A DNA stretch of 64,000 bases from Clostridium tepidiprofundi DSM 19306 (GTDB lineage Bacteria; Bacillota; Clostridia; Clostridiales; Clostridiaceae): the NCBI RefSeq assembly GCF_001594005.1, contig NZ_LTBA01000007.1, positions 1 to 64,000 on the forward strand. Reading direction: 5' to 3'. Positions within the stretch are counted from its first letter, which is position 1, and the number at the start of each line of letters is the position of its first letter. Under the pieces are notes generated by a model that saw only the letters and a program-made list of their open reading frames with translations, was not told the origin of the DNA and ran no database searches. Positions 7,772 through 16,190 of the stretch are shown piece after piece. Position numbers and translations under genes: made by a program.

Positions 7772-8167
7772 ATGAAAAGGAAAAACAAGGGTATTTTAAT
7801 TGCTGCTGCAATTACTACGACTGTTGCTGCTGTTGGCATTAATTTTTTAGTAAGAAAGATAATAGACAAAAAGCTTAAAGAGATTAATCTTGGCATAATA
7901 GAAGATGAAGATATTATAAATGAAGAATATAATCAAGAAGAGAATTCAAAAAAAGAAATAAAGGAAGAAGACAACAAAAAAATTAAAGTAGATTTAGAAG
8001 AAGAAACTAAGGAAGAAGTAAAGGAAGATAATGAGTATATTAGTGAAAATGATGAATATGCCATAGAGGATGAACATATCTCTGTAGATGAAGATATAAT
8101 GGACAGTGAAGACATTATGGAAGACAACGATGCGGAATATGACAGTAATGAAGATATTAAAAAATAA
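7772..8167 (+). CDS. Small membrane-anchored highly acidic protein
   Basis: This 131-residue protein has an N-terminal transmembrane anchor (about residues 8-27, GILIAAAITTTVAAVGINFL) after a basic start MKRKNK. A basic patch follows, then about 85 residues dominated by Glu and Asp (for example EDEHISVDEDIMDSEDIMED). AGGAGG lies seven bases before the ATG. The TAA stop is the first part of a 20-bp tandem repeat. I recognise no family. The tail could bind cations or basic proteins on one side of the membrane, but this is inference. The low-complexity tail makes similarity searches unreliable. Confidence 0.7.
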   Translation: MKRKNKGILIAAAITTTVAAVGINFLVRKIIDKKLKEINLGIIEDEDIINEEYNQEENSKKEIKEEDNKKIKVDLEEETKEEVKEDNEYISENDEYAIEDEHISVDEDIMDSEDIMEDNDAEYDSNEDIKK

Positions 8168-8240
8168 TATGTTGAATAAAAAAATAATATGTTGAATAAA
8201 AAAATAATATGTTGAATAAAAAAATAATATATTGAATAAA
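8161..8240 (+). repeat. Tandem repeat, 20 bp x 4
   Basis: Four units of about AAAATAATATGTTGAATAAA, the last with one change (ATATTGAAT). The first unit overlaps the stop codon of the acidic protein gene. No spacers, so not CRISPR. Confidence 0.9.
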
Positions 8241-8243
8241 AAA

Positions 8244-8266
8244 ACTATAGAATTGACTTCTATAGT
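8244..8266 (-). terminator. Convergent intrinsic terminator
   Basis: ACTATAGAA (8244-8252), five-base loop, TTCTATAGT (8258-8266). On the minus strand the stem is followed by a U-tract from the A-run at 8237-8243; the leftward gene's stop codon lies within the stem. It may also act rightward. Confidence 0.75.
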
Positions 8267-8784
8267 TTGAATTTTTTGTATGTTTGCCATCTGTAATTTG
8301 TCCATTTCATTATTGTTATATTGTCAATATAAGAATCAAATGAAAAATTATAGTTGTTAACATAATTCCATATGTCATCAAATTTTTTCTGAATCCTTCG
8401 TGAAACTATTGTGCTGTGAAAGGTTCTGTTTTTGCTTTCATTTGGTTTCCATTCAAGGAAGTCAATTTTTTTAAGTTCTGTATATAGATTTTCATGTAAT
8501 TTGATTGCTTCTCTTGATGGGTGTATATCCATATATATGACATTATTTCTAAAGTGATTTATACCCTCAATTTTTATAGGAGCTTTTGAGTTTTGATTGC
8601 AAAATGCTTTAATAACTTCCTCAATTCTGTCAATATTATTGGTTTCGAAGGGAGCTTTTAAAGTAATATGGCCAGGGAGTTTTTGTCTTTGAACATTAAA
8701 TTTAAAACATACATCTTCAACTATTTTTTCATGAAGTTTTAGAGCTTCGCCACTTAAAATATTAACGATTACATATCTATCCAT
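8260..8784 (-). CDS. 2H phosphoesterase (2'-5' RNA ligase superfamily)
   Basis: This 174-residue protein has the two HxT catalytic motifs of the 2H phosphoesterase fold: GHITLKAPF near residue 38 and TFHSTIVSR near residue 121. These enzymes open 2',3'-cyclic nucleotides or 2'-5'-linked RNA ends. The substrate here is unknown; annotation as 2'-5' RNA ligase is by family only. The ATG at 8784 follows AGAGGTGAT. It is a monocistronic gene, convergent with the acidic-protein gene and divergent from aroB. Length is normal for the family. Confidence 0.85.
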   Translation of the reverse strand: MDRYVIVNILSGEALKLHEKIVEDVCFKFNVQRQKLPGHITLKAPFETNNIDRIEEVIKAFCNQNSKAPIKIEGINHFRNNVIYMDIHPSREAIKLHENLYTELKKIDFLEWKPNESKNRTFHSTIVSRRIQKKFDDIWNYVNNYNFSFDSYIDNITIMKWTNYRWQTYKKFKL

Positions 8785-8987
8785 AGTATCACCTCTATTT
8801 GTTAAATTTGTAGATTTATCATTTTATGTATCAATGGAAAATGAATAATAATACATAAATGATACATAGCATATTTGTAAGTTTAGCATTTATGTACGAG
8901 TGGAATGGTGAAGATTTTGATTAATGCTTAATATATTATATCATATGTGTCCTAAATGCGTATAAAAAGAAAGGATGTGATGAGAAT

Positions 8988-10049
8988 ATGAAAACACTCA
9001 CAATAAACGTTCCTCAAAAAAGTTATACAATCTACATAGAAAAGGGAATCATAAATAGTATAGGCAGTAAAATAAAGAAAATACATAATGGAAAGAAAAT
9101 TGTAATTATAACTGACAAAAATGTTGATAGATACTATGGAAAAAAAATAGAGTATAATCTTTACAAAAATGATTATGAAGTCAATAAAATTGTTTTAAAG
9201 CCTGGAGAAAGTAGCAAGTCAATGGAAACACTTTTAAGCGTTTATGAACAATTATTGAGTTTGGGAATTACGAGAAAGGATTTAATAATTACGTTTGGTG
9301 GGGGAGTAGTTGGGGACTTAGGAGGTTTTGCTGCTGCTACATTTTTAAGAGGAGTACCATATTTGCAAATTCCAACATCTCTTTTGGCTCAAATAGATAG
9401 CAGTATAGGAGGAAAAGTTGCGATTAATTTGAAAAGTGGTAAAAATATTATTGGAAATTTTTATCATCCTGAAGCTGTATTTATTGATCCGGAGCTATTG
9501 AGTACATTAAATAGACGATTTTTGCATGATGGTTTAGGTGAAGTGATAAAATATGGTTGCATAAAGGATAGACAATTGTTTGATAAATTACTGAGGTATG
9601 GAACAGATGAGGAACTTCTTAATGATATTGACGAAATAATTTATTCATGTTGCAGAATAAAAAAATCTATAGTTGAAAAAGATGAAAAGGATATAGGCGA
9701 AAGAATGATATTAAATTTTGGGCATACTATAGGTCATGCTGTTGAAAAATATTTTGATTATAAAAAATTTACTCATGGTGAGGCTGTTGCAATTGGAATG
9801 TATAATATAACAAAAAAGAGTGAATTGATGGGAATAACTGAAGAAGGTTCTTCTGAATTAATAAAAGAAATATTAAAAAAGTATAGTCTTCCATATGAGA
9901 TGCCTATAATAAATAAAGAGGATATTATAAATATTATTGGAATTGATAAGAAAAACCAAGGAGATTGTATAAATATTGCTTTAATAAGGAGCATAGGAGA
10001 TGTATTTATAAAAAAAATAAACAGGACAGAAATAATTAAGTATATATGA
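8988..10049 (+). CDS. aroB: 3-dehydroquinate synthase
   Basis: AroB converts DAHP to 3-dehydroquinate, the second step of the shikimate pathway, using NAD+ and a divalent metal. The 353-residue length is normal. Visible motifs: NAD site TFGGGVVGDLGGFAAATFLR (about 103-122), QIDSSIGGKVAINL, and metal ligands in LGEVIKYG (Glu), FGHTIGHAVE (His) and FTHGEAVAIGM (His). The ATG follows AAAGGATGTG. It is followed by an element A copy and then aroE in the same direction, so the two pathway genes may be cotranscribed through the element or separated by its hairpins. Confidence 0.97.
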   Translation: MKTLTINVPQKSYTIYIEKGIINSIGSKIKKIHNGKKIVIITDKNVDRYYGKKIEYNLYKNDYEVNKIVLKPGESSKSMETLLSVYEQLLSLGITRKDLIITFGGGVVGDLGGFAAATFLRGVPYLQIPTSLLAQIDSSIGGKVAINLKSGKNIIGNFYHPEAVFIDPELLSTLNRRFLHDGLGEVIKYGCIKDRQLFDKLLRYGTDEELLNDIDEIIYSCCRIKKSIVEKDEKDIGERMILNFGHTIGHAVEKYFDYKKFTHGEAVAIGMYNITKKSELMGITEEGSSELIKEILKKYSLPYEMPIINKEDIINIIGIDKKNQGDCINIALIRSIGDVFIKKINRTEIIKYI

Positions 10050-10088
10050 TGTAGCAAAATATACATTGAAAATCTGTTTGCTATTTAT

Positions 10089-10237
10089 CGATTTTACAAG
10101 ACTCCCACTTCTATAAGTGGGAGATTGAAGATTTTGCTTCAGGTGGAGTAGAGTCTCCACTTGAAGTCTCGATGTTTTGCTTTAGGTATTCTGGTTTTCA
10201 GTTTGGTGAAGCTTTTGCTTTAGCAAAACGATTTTAC
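10089..10237 (+). repeat. Element A, copy 3 (149 bp, extended form) between aroB and aroE
   Basis: The left end after TTTAT is CGATTTTACAAG; the first two hairpins are present. After the start of the third hairpin an extra stretch of about 38 bases appears before a second GCTTTAGCAAAACG and the right end ATTTTAC. It occupies most of the aroB-aroE gap and could terminate or process the transcript. Confidence 0.85.
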
Positions 10238-10261
10238 TGATTAGATTGGAGATGAAATTGA

Positions 10262-11068
10262 TTGGAAAAATTATATGGGCTTTTAGGTGAAAAATTAGGA
10301 CATAGCTTATCACCACAGATTCATTCAATGTTATTTGATGCATTAAATATTGATGCATATTATCATTTATTTGAGATTAAAAAAGAAAATTTGAGAGATG
10401 CTTTATATGGATTAAAAGCATTGAATGTAAGAGGAGTTAATGTTACTATTCCATATAAAGTTGATGTTATAGAATATTTAGATGATATTTCAGAAGAAGC
10501 AAAAAAGATAGGTGCAGTAAATACAATACATTTTATTAATGATAAATCAATTGGATACAATACAGATTATTATGGTTTTGGTATTTTGCTAGAGAAATAT
10601 GGTGTGAATATTAAAAATAGTAAAGCTGTTGTATTGGGTACAGGAGGGGCTTCAAAGGCAATAGTTCAATATTTGAGCGATAATGGTGCAAAAGAGATTA
10701 CATTAGTAAGCAGGAATATTTATAATAATAAGGAATGGCTCAAAAATTTTAGAGTTATATCGTATGATAGACTTCACGCATTAGGATATAATGATATAGT
10801 CATAAACTGTACTCCATGTGGTATGTATCCTTATATTAGTGATTGTCCAATTAGAATGCATGATATTTATAAATTTAGAGTTGCCATAGATTTGGTATAT
10901 AATCCTAGTGAAACTGTATTTTTAAGTTATGCAAAACATCTAGGTTTAAAAGCGATAAGTGGTAGTTACATGCTTGTTGGTCAGGCTGCCAAGGCTCAGG
11001 AGATTTGGAATTCTGTAAAAATAAAGCCTGAAATCATAGAATACATTGATAGACAATTTAATATTTAA
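10262..11068 (+). CDS. aroE: Shikimate dehydrogenase
   Basis: AroE reduces 3-dehydroshikimate to shikimate with NADPH. It has 268 residues, a normal length. The substrate domain has GEKLGHSLSPQIH (about 9-21), catalytic lysine in VNVTIPYKVDV and the NTD motif at YNTDYYG. The Rossmann domain has VLGTGGASKAI (about 123-133), and the C-terminal GQAAKAQEIW is typical. The start is TTG at 10262, with GGAG ten bases upstream; no better in-frame start exists. It belongs with aroB in chorismate supply, which feeds the pab genes near 60 kb. Confidence 0.95.
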   Translation: MEKLYGLLGEKLGHSLSPQIHSMLFDALNIDAYYHLFEIKKENLRDALYGLKALNVRGVNVTIPYKVDVIEYLDDISEEAKKIGAVNTIHFINDKSIGYNTDYYGFGILLEKYGVNIKNSKAVVLGTGGASKAIVQYLSDNGAKEITLVSRNIYNNKEWLKNFRVISYDRLHALGYNDIVINCTPCGMYPYISDCPIRMHDIYKFRVAIDLVYNPSETVFLSYAKHLGLKAISGSYMLVGQAAKAQEIWNSVKIKPEIIEYIDRQFNI

Positions 11069-11161
11069 TATTTAAGTAAGTATTTTGAATGAAAATATTG
11101 TATTGAATAATATAGCGGTATTTACTGAATACTAAAGGTGAAATAAATATTTATTTTTGGT

Positions 11162-11212
11162 AGGAGGTGAAGCTAGTTTCATTAATGCTAGCATTGAAAC
11201 TAGGATAAAATG
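11162..11212 (+). promoter_or_regulatory. Ribosome binding site separated from its start codon by a hairpin
   Basis: AGGAGGTGAAG (11162-11172) is a near-perfect Shine-Dalgarno but lies about 40 bases before the ATG at 11210. Between them CTAGTTTCA (11173-11181) pairs with TGAAACTAG (11195-11203). An in-frame TAG at 11201-11203 excludes an upstream start. A weak AGGA (11202-11205) is next to the ATG and partly buried in the stem. Confidence 0.6.
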
Positions 11213-11656
11213 GCGCAAACCACAATAAAAGCATATGTTGATAAAAAGAATGAAAAGTATTATTTAACAGGTACCTGTAGAGGATTCAAAGTTGAAATGG
11301 ATATGACAGAAGAATCGGGTGGCACGAATAAAGGTATGAATCCTATGGAAATGGTTTTATGTGGATTGGGTGGATGCGAGATAATGTCGCTTATATCTAA
11401 TTCAAAAGAGCATAAGATAAACATAGGTGATGTTTGGATTGAACTTGAGGGTGACTATGATACGGATGGGGCAACAAGAAAGAAAGACATAAGACCTGGA
11501 TTTTTAGAGATAAGATGCATTGTTCATGTAAAATCTGATGCACCAGAAGAAAAAGTGAGAGAATTAGTTGAAAAGATGCAGAAGAGTTCACCAGTATATG
11601 ACACTATTTCTAATGCTGTAAGATTGCAAGTGAAAGGTGTTGTTGTTGAAAAATGA
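11210..11656 (+). CDS. OsmC/Ohr-like protein lacking the second catalytic cysteine
   Basis: This 148-residue protein has the OsmC fold signature GMNPMEMVLCGLGGCEIM (about 42-59), where C56 aligns with the peroxidatic cysteine of OsmC/Ohr. The second cysteine, normally in a CPV or CPYS motif on the long helix, is serine here (KSSPVYDTIS, about 124-133). Thiol-dependent hydroperoxide reduction by the usual two-cysteine cycle is therefore doubtful. It may be one of the many OsmC-like proteins of unknown role. It is cytoplasmic and monocistronic, with its own terminator. The start is fixed by the upstream in-frame stop. Confidence 0.85.
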   Translation: MAQTTIKAYVDKKNEKYYLTGTCRGFKVEMDMTEESGGTNKGMNPMEMVLCGLGGCEIMSLISNSKEHKINIGDVWIELEGDYDTDGATRKKDIRPGFLEIRCIVHVKSDAPEEKVRELVEKMQKSSPVYDTISNAVRLQVKGVVVEK

Positions 11657-11658
11657 TT

Positions 11659-11683
11659 AGAGGTGGAGACACCTCTTTTTTTT
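11659..11683 (+). terminator. Intrinsic terminator of the OsmC-like gene
   Basis: AGAGGTG (11659-11665), GAGA loop, CACCTCT (11670-11676), then seven or more T. Confidence 0.92.
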
Positions 11684-11744
11684 GTACTTGAAGGAAAATT
11701 ATGATAATTTACAGAATATATATATGATTGATTATAAATATAAT

Positions 11745-11770
11745 AAGCAAGTATACTAGTATATTTGCTT
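11745..11770 (+). terminator. Palindromic hairpin, possible terminator
   Basis: AAGCAAGTATAC and GTATATTTGCTT form a 12-base-pair arm (one G-T pair) around a TA centre. T-rich sequence follows. A near-identical 22-base sequence lies at 20387-20408 after cadC. Confidence 0.5.
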
Positions 11771-11780
11771 TGTTGTTTAT

Positions 11781-11891
11781 CGATTTTACAAGACTCCCAC
11801 TTCTATAAGTGGGAGATTGAAGATTTTGCTTCAGGTGGAGTAGAATCTCCACCTGAAGTCCCGAGGTTTTGCTTTAGCAAAACGAGTTCAC
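11781..11891 (+). repeat. Element A, copy 4 (full length)
   Basis: This is a 111-bp full copy with TTTAT flank, CGATTTTACAAG left end, three hairpins and GAGTTCAC right end. It ends just before the ribosome binding site of the YhaO-like gene. Confidence 0.9.
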
Positions 11892-11919
11892 TTTAAATAT
11901 GCCTAATGGGGAGATATAT

Positions 11920-13239
11920 ATGAAATCAAAAAGAGGTTTTTGCTTTATTCATGCAGCAGATATTCATTTAGGTAGCTTTTTAAGCTACAAAGGAAATATG
12001 CCAAAAGAAATTCAAAGCATTTGCAAGAATGCAGTATATAAAGCATTTGAAAAGATATGCACAACTGCAATTAATAGCAAAGTTGACTTTATGCTTATAA
12101 GTGGAGATATTTATGATGTTGAATTTCCTTCGGTTAAGGCAAATAAATTTTTTATTGAGCAATGCAATAGATTAAATGAAAATAATATTAATGTATATAT
12201 GATTTATGGAAATCATGATGTAGGACAAGATAAGAAGGAACTATTTGATTTACCATGCAATGTTTATATTTTTGGAAGTGAAAGAGTAGAAAGAATAGAA
12301 ATATTAAAAGAAAATGATATTATAGCTAAAATTATTGGACAATCTTATAAATACAAGAGAATGGGAAGTAATGTATTAAAAAATTATTTTGAAGATGATG
12401 ATAATACATTTAATATTGCATTACTTCATACGTCATTGCAACCTTCAAATAATAACTATATTCCATGCACGGTAACGGAATTAATGAGCAAGAAGAATAT
12501 TGATTATTGGGCATTAGGACACGTTCACAAATATAGTATCATTAATAAAGAAAGACCTTTCATAGCTTTTCCTGGTATTCCACAGGGGAGAGATATGGGA
12601 GAGGAAGGAATTGGAGGATGCCTGCTTGTTGGAGTAAATAATAATAAAATAGAAGAAATTAAATTTGTACCAACTTCATCTGTTGTATACAAGAAAGTTG
12701 AAATAACTATTGATGACAAATTAAACGCTTTAGAGAATATTAGTGATTTAGAAGAAATTTTACTTAATAAGGCAGAAGAAATTATTGATATTAAGTTACC
12801 TGAAAAAGATTATATAAAAGGATATATTATTCAATGGATTGTTACAGGTAGAACTAAATTATATAAACAAATTAATAATCTATCAGAAGAGGATATTGAA
12901 GTATTAATTGATAAAATAAATGCTAATTTTAATAATAGTATTCCGTTTTTATGGACAAACTCTATCTTATTCAGAGTTATGGACGATATTCCTGAATTGG
13001 ATGATTTAGTTGACAAAAATAGAACCTTTAAAGAAATAAGAAATGTAGTGAATGAATTATATGAGGATAGAGATTCTAGGAAAGAGGTTATTAAGAATAT
13101 GGGGAGTATTTGGAGCGAAAAATTTCAATGTGATGAAAAGAAATATGAAAGGTTTATCATGAATGATGAAATATATGAGAGTATATTGAAACAAGCTGAA
13201 AATTTAATAATACAAAACATACTTGGAAACGATGAATAA
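11920..13239 (+). CDS. YhaO-like metallophosphoesterase (DNA repair exonuclease SbcD family)
   Basis: This 439-residue calcineurin-type phosphoesterase has the metal-binding motifs AADIHLG (about 13), SGDIYD, YGNHDV and GHVHK in order, as in SbcD/Mre11 and Bacillus YhaO. The downstream gene encodes the matching YhaN-like ATPase, so the pair probably forms an SbcCD-like complex that processes DNA ends or structured DNA. ATG 11920 has GGGGAG six bases upstream; an earlier in-frame ATG (11899) lacks a site. The gap to the ATPase gene is only 22 bases, indicating one operon. Confidence 0.88.
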   Translation: MKSKRGFCFIHAADIHLGSFLSYKGNMPKEIQSICKNAVYKAFEKICTTAINSKVDFMLISGDIYDVEFPSVKANKFFIEQCNRLNENNINVYMIYGNHDVGQDKKELFDLPCNVYIFGSERVERIEILKENDIIAKIIGQSYKYKRMGSNVLKNYFEDDDNTFNIALLHTSLQPSNNNYIPCTVTELMSKKNIDYWALGHVHKYSIINKERPFIAFPGIPQGRDMGEEGIGGCLLVGVNNNKIEEIKFVPTSSVVYKKVEITIDDKLNALENISDLEEILLNKAEEIIDIKLPEKDYIKGYIIQWIVTGRTKLYKQINNLSEEDIEVLIDKINANFNNSIPFLWTNSILFRVMDDIPELDDLVDKNRTFKEIRNVVNELYEDRDSRKEVIKNMGSIWSEKFQCDEKKYERFIMNDEIYESILKQAENLIIQNILGNDE

Positions 13240-13261
13240 TGGAATTGATGAGGTGAAATAA

Positions 13262-16081
13262 TTGAAAATACATTCATTGGATATTAGGGATATGGGTATT
13301 TTCCAAGGGGAGAAACTGGAAGGATTATCTAATAGAATTATAGTAATTGGTGGATTGAATAGAGCAGGTAAAACCACTTTTATGCAAATACTTAGGCATT
13401 TAGGTTATGGATTTAACAGTAAGGACATACTACCGCCTCCAAGGTTTGAGTATGATGTTAGAAGTACTGTTGTTTTAGAAGATGGAAAAAAGTATAATAT
13501 GTTGCTTAAAAAAAATAATTCTCCTGTTATAAGTAGTGAAAATGGATATGGTGATATTACATGTAATGAAATATATGGTAATATTGACAGTTATACTTAT
13601 AAGGAGTTATTTACTATAAGTTTAGACGAAATAAGTAGGATAGATGATAAAAATAATAGCAAATTAAATACAGTTCTTCTTGGAGCAGGTTTAAAAGATA
13701 TTGTTAAAGTGCCAGGGTTAATAAAGAATTTTAACAAAGAAGCTGAAAAGATAGGTGGTAAAAGAGGAAATCCTTCAACAAAGCAATTTAAACCTTATTA
13801 TGAGGTTATTAAGAAAGGTAGCGAAACATATAGTAAGGCAAAATTAGAGCTTTATGAGTATAAAAATAAATGTGAACAGATTTGTGAAGTAGAAAAATTA
13901 TTATATGAAAAACAACTTGATATTATAAAAATCGAAAACGAAATCATTGTATTAGACGTTCTTAAAAATAACTATGAAGTGTATAATAAATGGAAAAATA
14001 TCAAAGTTGAATGTGAAAAATATAAAACCACTAACTGTATTGAGGAAAGTGACTTGGTAAGAGGAAAGGAATTATATAAACAGTATAAAGAAATAAATGA
14101 AGAGTATGAAGAAGTTAAATATGAATATGTAAAAGAAGTTTCTTCGGATTTAAATTCAAAAGACTTGTATATAAAGCATAAACAAGATATATTAATGTAT
14201 AGTTCGGAATTATCAGGTACTAAGGAAAAACTCAAAAATTTATTTGATTCAAAGAAAAAGATTAATAATAAAGTATCAAGTGTAATGTATAGAATGAAGA
14301 CAATAAATAACAATTGGGATAGCTTTGATGTTATTCAGAATATTAATTGCGATAAAATCAAATTGAATATGATAAATGATAATATTCAAAAGTATGATGC
14401 CTTTGTAAATCAAAGTAATAGTTTAAATAATGAAATAGAAACATTAAAAGTTAGTAAAAATACTATTGAAAAACAAATAAAAGATTTGAATATAAAAAAG
14501 AATTCTTTTTATTTAAAATGGTATTTTATTATAAATTTGATTACTGTTATAATAGGAGGAGCATTATTAAATTATGATAAAAGCTTAGCTACTGCAGTTA
14601 TAATTATAGGTGCTATTGGTGCAGGACTTTGTATGTTCATAGTTTTTAATTCTAGTAAGGAGAATAAGAAAATCTATAATACACTTATTAGAAATATTGA
14701 AGAAATAGGAGTACAATTAGATATTAAAGAAAAAAGGTATTGTGAAATATGTAATGAAGTTAAAAAATTAGAAAGTATTTTTAATAAATATAGGAATGAA
14801 ATTCATATAAATAAAGATTGCAGTGTTTTTGATATGAGAGAATATTATAAAAGTGCATTAGATTTAAGCAGAGAAATCAATGAAATCATAAATGAAAAAA
14901 GAAAGTTGTCTGGATTAGAAAATAAACTTAATTTTGAAATAAATGATTACAAACAGCTTGTAAAAAAATTTATTGACAATATAGATGGACAAGAATTATT
15001 TATTTATATGGAAAAGCTATATAAAAATTTAGCTATTGCAGAAAAATTTAACGATATTAATCATAAAAAAACTGAAGTAGACAATAAAATAAGGGAACTA
15101 CTAAATAAGTATGAAAATGTAATTGAAGTAAAAAATACTAATGATTGCTTTAATGTTCTAAATGAGTTTATAATAAAAGGAGAAAAATATAAAAAATTTG
15201 TTGAAATTAAAGTGCAATGTAATTTACTTGAGGAAAGACTTAATCAAGCACTAAAGACAGATAGAATAAGCAATGCTTTTAGTGAAATGTTGAGTTTAGT
15301 GTTTTCTGAAAGAGAATATTTGGTTATTTTAGAGAAGGGTTATGAAAAGTATACTTCGTTAGCTGGAATTGAAGAAGAATATATTAAACTTAAAGAAAAT
15401 AGAAAAATTCTTTTAGATGAAAAAGAACAATTGAGAAACCAGCTTCAAAGACTTAAATTTGAAAAGGAAAAATTGTTATCAGATGAAACAATTGAGAGAG
15501 CACGAGAGCTTATTAATGAAGGTAGAGGAGGACTTTATACACTTGCTGAAAAATATGCAGTATACAAAACAGCTTCACTAATATTAAGTAAAGTACAAAA
15601 GAGATTTTTGGATGAAACCAAGAATACACTTTTGAAATATTCAGGAGATATGATGAAGTTAATAACGTCAGGAGAAATAGAACATATACAACCTGTTGAT
15701 GATTTAAATGTATGTGATTTTAAAACGATCCATAAAGATGGACATGTATATGATAGCTCTGATATGTTGAGTAGAGGAACGTGCGAACAGCTTTTTTTAT
15801 CAGTTAGATTGAGCAGAATAAAAGAAATAACTCCACCATTACCAGTAATATTCGATGATTCATTTGTTAATTTTGATGAGATTCACATGAAAAATGTGCT
15901 AATATTGCTAGCTGAATTGTCCAAAACTCATCAAATATTTGTTTTGACTTGTCACTCAAAGTTAATTGAGTTAATTTCTAATATAAGCAACGATATACAA
16001 TATTGGAAGCTTGAAAAGGGCAGATTTAGCTTAAGCAGTAGTAAAAAACTAATAGAATATCTAAGTACCCCTGGGGTATAA
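13262..16081 (+). CDS. YhaN-like AAA ATPase with coiled coil and membrane hairpin
   Basis: This 939-residue protein is an SMC/SbcC-like ATPase. Walker A is GGLNRAGKTT (about 31-40). The long central region is coiled coil, interrupted by two hydrophobic segments (about 420-438 and 446-463), as in Bacillus YhaN, implying membrane association. The signature-like LSRGTCEQLFLSVRLS (about 837) and Walker B PVIFDDSFVNFD (about 860) are at the C-terminus, followed by VLTCHSKLIEL. It starts at TTG 13262 after GATGAGGTG. Its partner is the upstream phosphoesterase. The TAA stop lies inside the first unit of a degenerate tandem repeat. Confidence 0.87.
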   Translation: MKIHSLDIRDMGIFQGEKLEGLSNRIIVIGGLNRAGKTTFMQILRHLGYGFNSKDILPPPRFEYDVRSTVVLEDGKKYNMLLKKNNSPVISSENGYGDITCNEIYGNIDSYTYKELFTISLDEISRIDDKNNSKLNTVLLGAGLKDIVKVPGLIKNFNKEAEKIGGKRGNPSTKQFKPYYEVIKKGSETYSKAKLELYEYKNKCEQICEVEKLLYEKQLDIIKIENEIIVLDVLKNNYEVYNKWKNIKVECEKYKTTNCIEESDLVRGKELYKQYKEINEEYEEVKYEYVKEVSSDLNSKDLYIKHKQDILMYSSELSGTKEKLKNLFDSKKKINNKVSSVMYRMKTINNNWDSFDVIQNINCDKIKLNMINDNIQKYDAFVNQSNSLNNEIETLKVSKNTIEKQIKDLNIKKNSFYLKWYFIINLITVIIGGALLNYDKSLATAVIIIGAIGAGLCMFIVFNSSKENKKIYNTLIRNIEEIGVQLDIKEKRYCEICNEVKKLESIFNKYRNEIHINKDCSVFDMREYYKSALDLSREINEIINEKRKLSGLENKLNFEINDYKQLVKKFIDNIDGQELFIYMEKLYKNLAIAEKFNDINHKKTEVDNKIRELLNKYENVIEVKNTNDCFNVLNEFIIKGEKYKKFVEIKVQCNLLEERLNQALKTDRISNAFSEMLSLVFSEREYLVILEKGYEKYTSLAGIEEEYIKLKENRKILLDEKEQLRNQLQRLKFEKEKLLSDETIERARELINEGRGGLYTLAEKYAVYKTASLILSKVQKRFLDETKNTLLKYSGDMMKLITSGEIEHIQPVDDLNVCDFKTIHKDGHVYDSSDMLSRGTCEQLFLSVRLSRIKEITPPLPVIFDDSFVNFDEIHMKNVLILLAELSKTHQIFVLTCHSKLIELISNISNDIQYWKLEKGRFSLSSSKKLIEYLSTPGV

Positions 16082-16180
16082 GTTCAACCCCAGGGGTAAA
16101 ACAGAACAAAAGCGGTATAAGCTCAACTAAGGGGTATAAGATAACAAAAAGAGTATAAAATTACCCCAGGGGTAGAAGGG
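16066..16180 (+). repeat. Degenerate tandem repeat with palindromic TACCCC(A/T)GGGGTA units
   Basis: About six units of 18-20 bases beginning GGGGTA or a variant (GGGGTATAAG, GGGGTAAAAC, CGGTATAAG, GGGGTATAAG, GAGTATAAAA, GGGGTAGAAG). TACCCCTGGGG (16066-16076) and CCCCAGGGGTA (16088-16098) form an inverted repeat, and a third palindrome lies at 16162-16174. The array overlaps the stop codon of the ATPase gene and ends at the ribosome binding site of the patatin gene. There is no T-run. Confidence 0.75.
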
Positions 16181-16190
16181 AGAATTTTTT

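Noticed and set aside
8161-8240. CRISPR-like repeat (also considered at 62802-62885)
   Set aside because: Units are directly adjacent without spacers and no cas gene is present.
7994-8305. 103-residue leftward frame rich in Phe, Ile and Tyr
   Set aside because: It is the complement of the acidic tail and of the 20-base tandem repeat; the composition is an artefact of the other strand.
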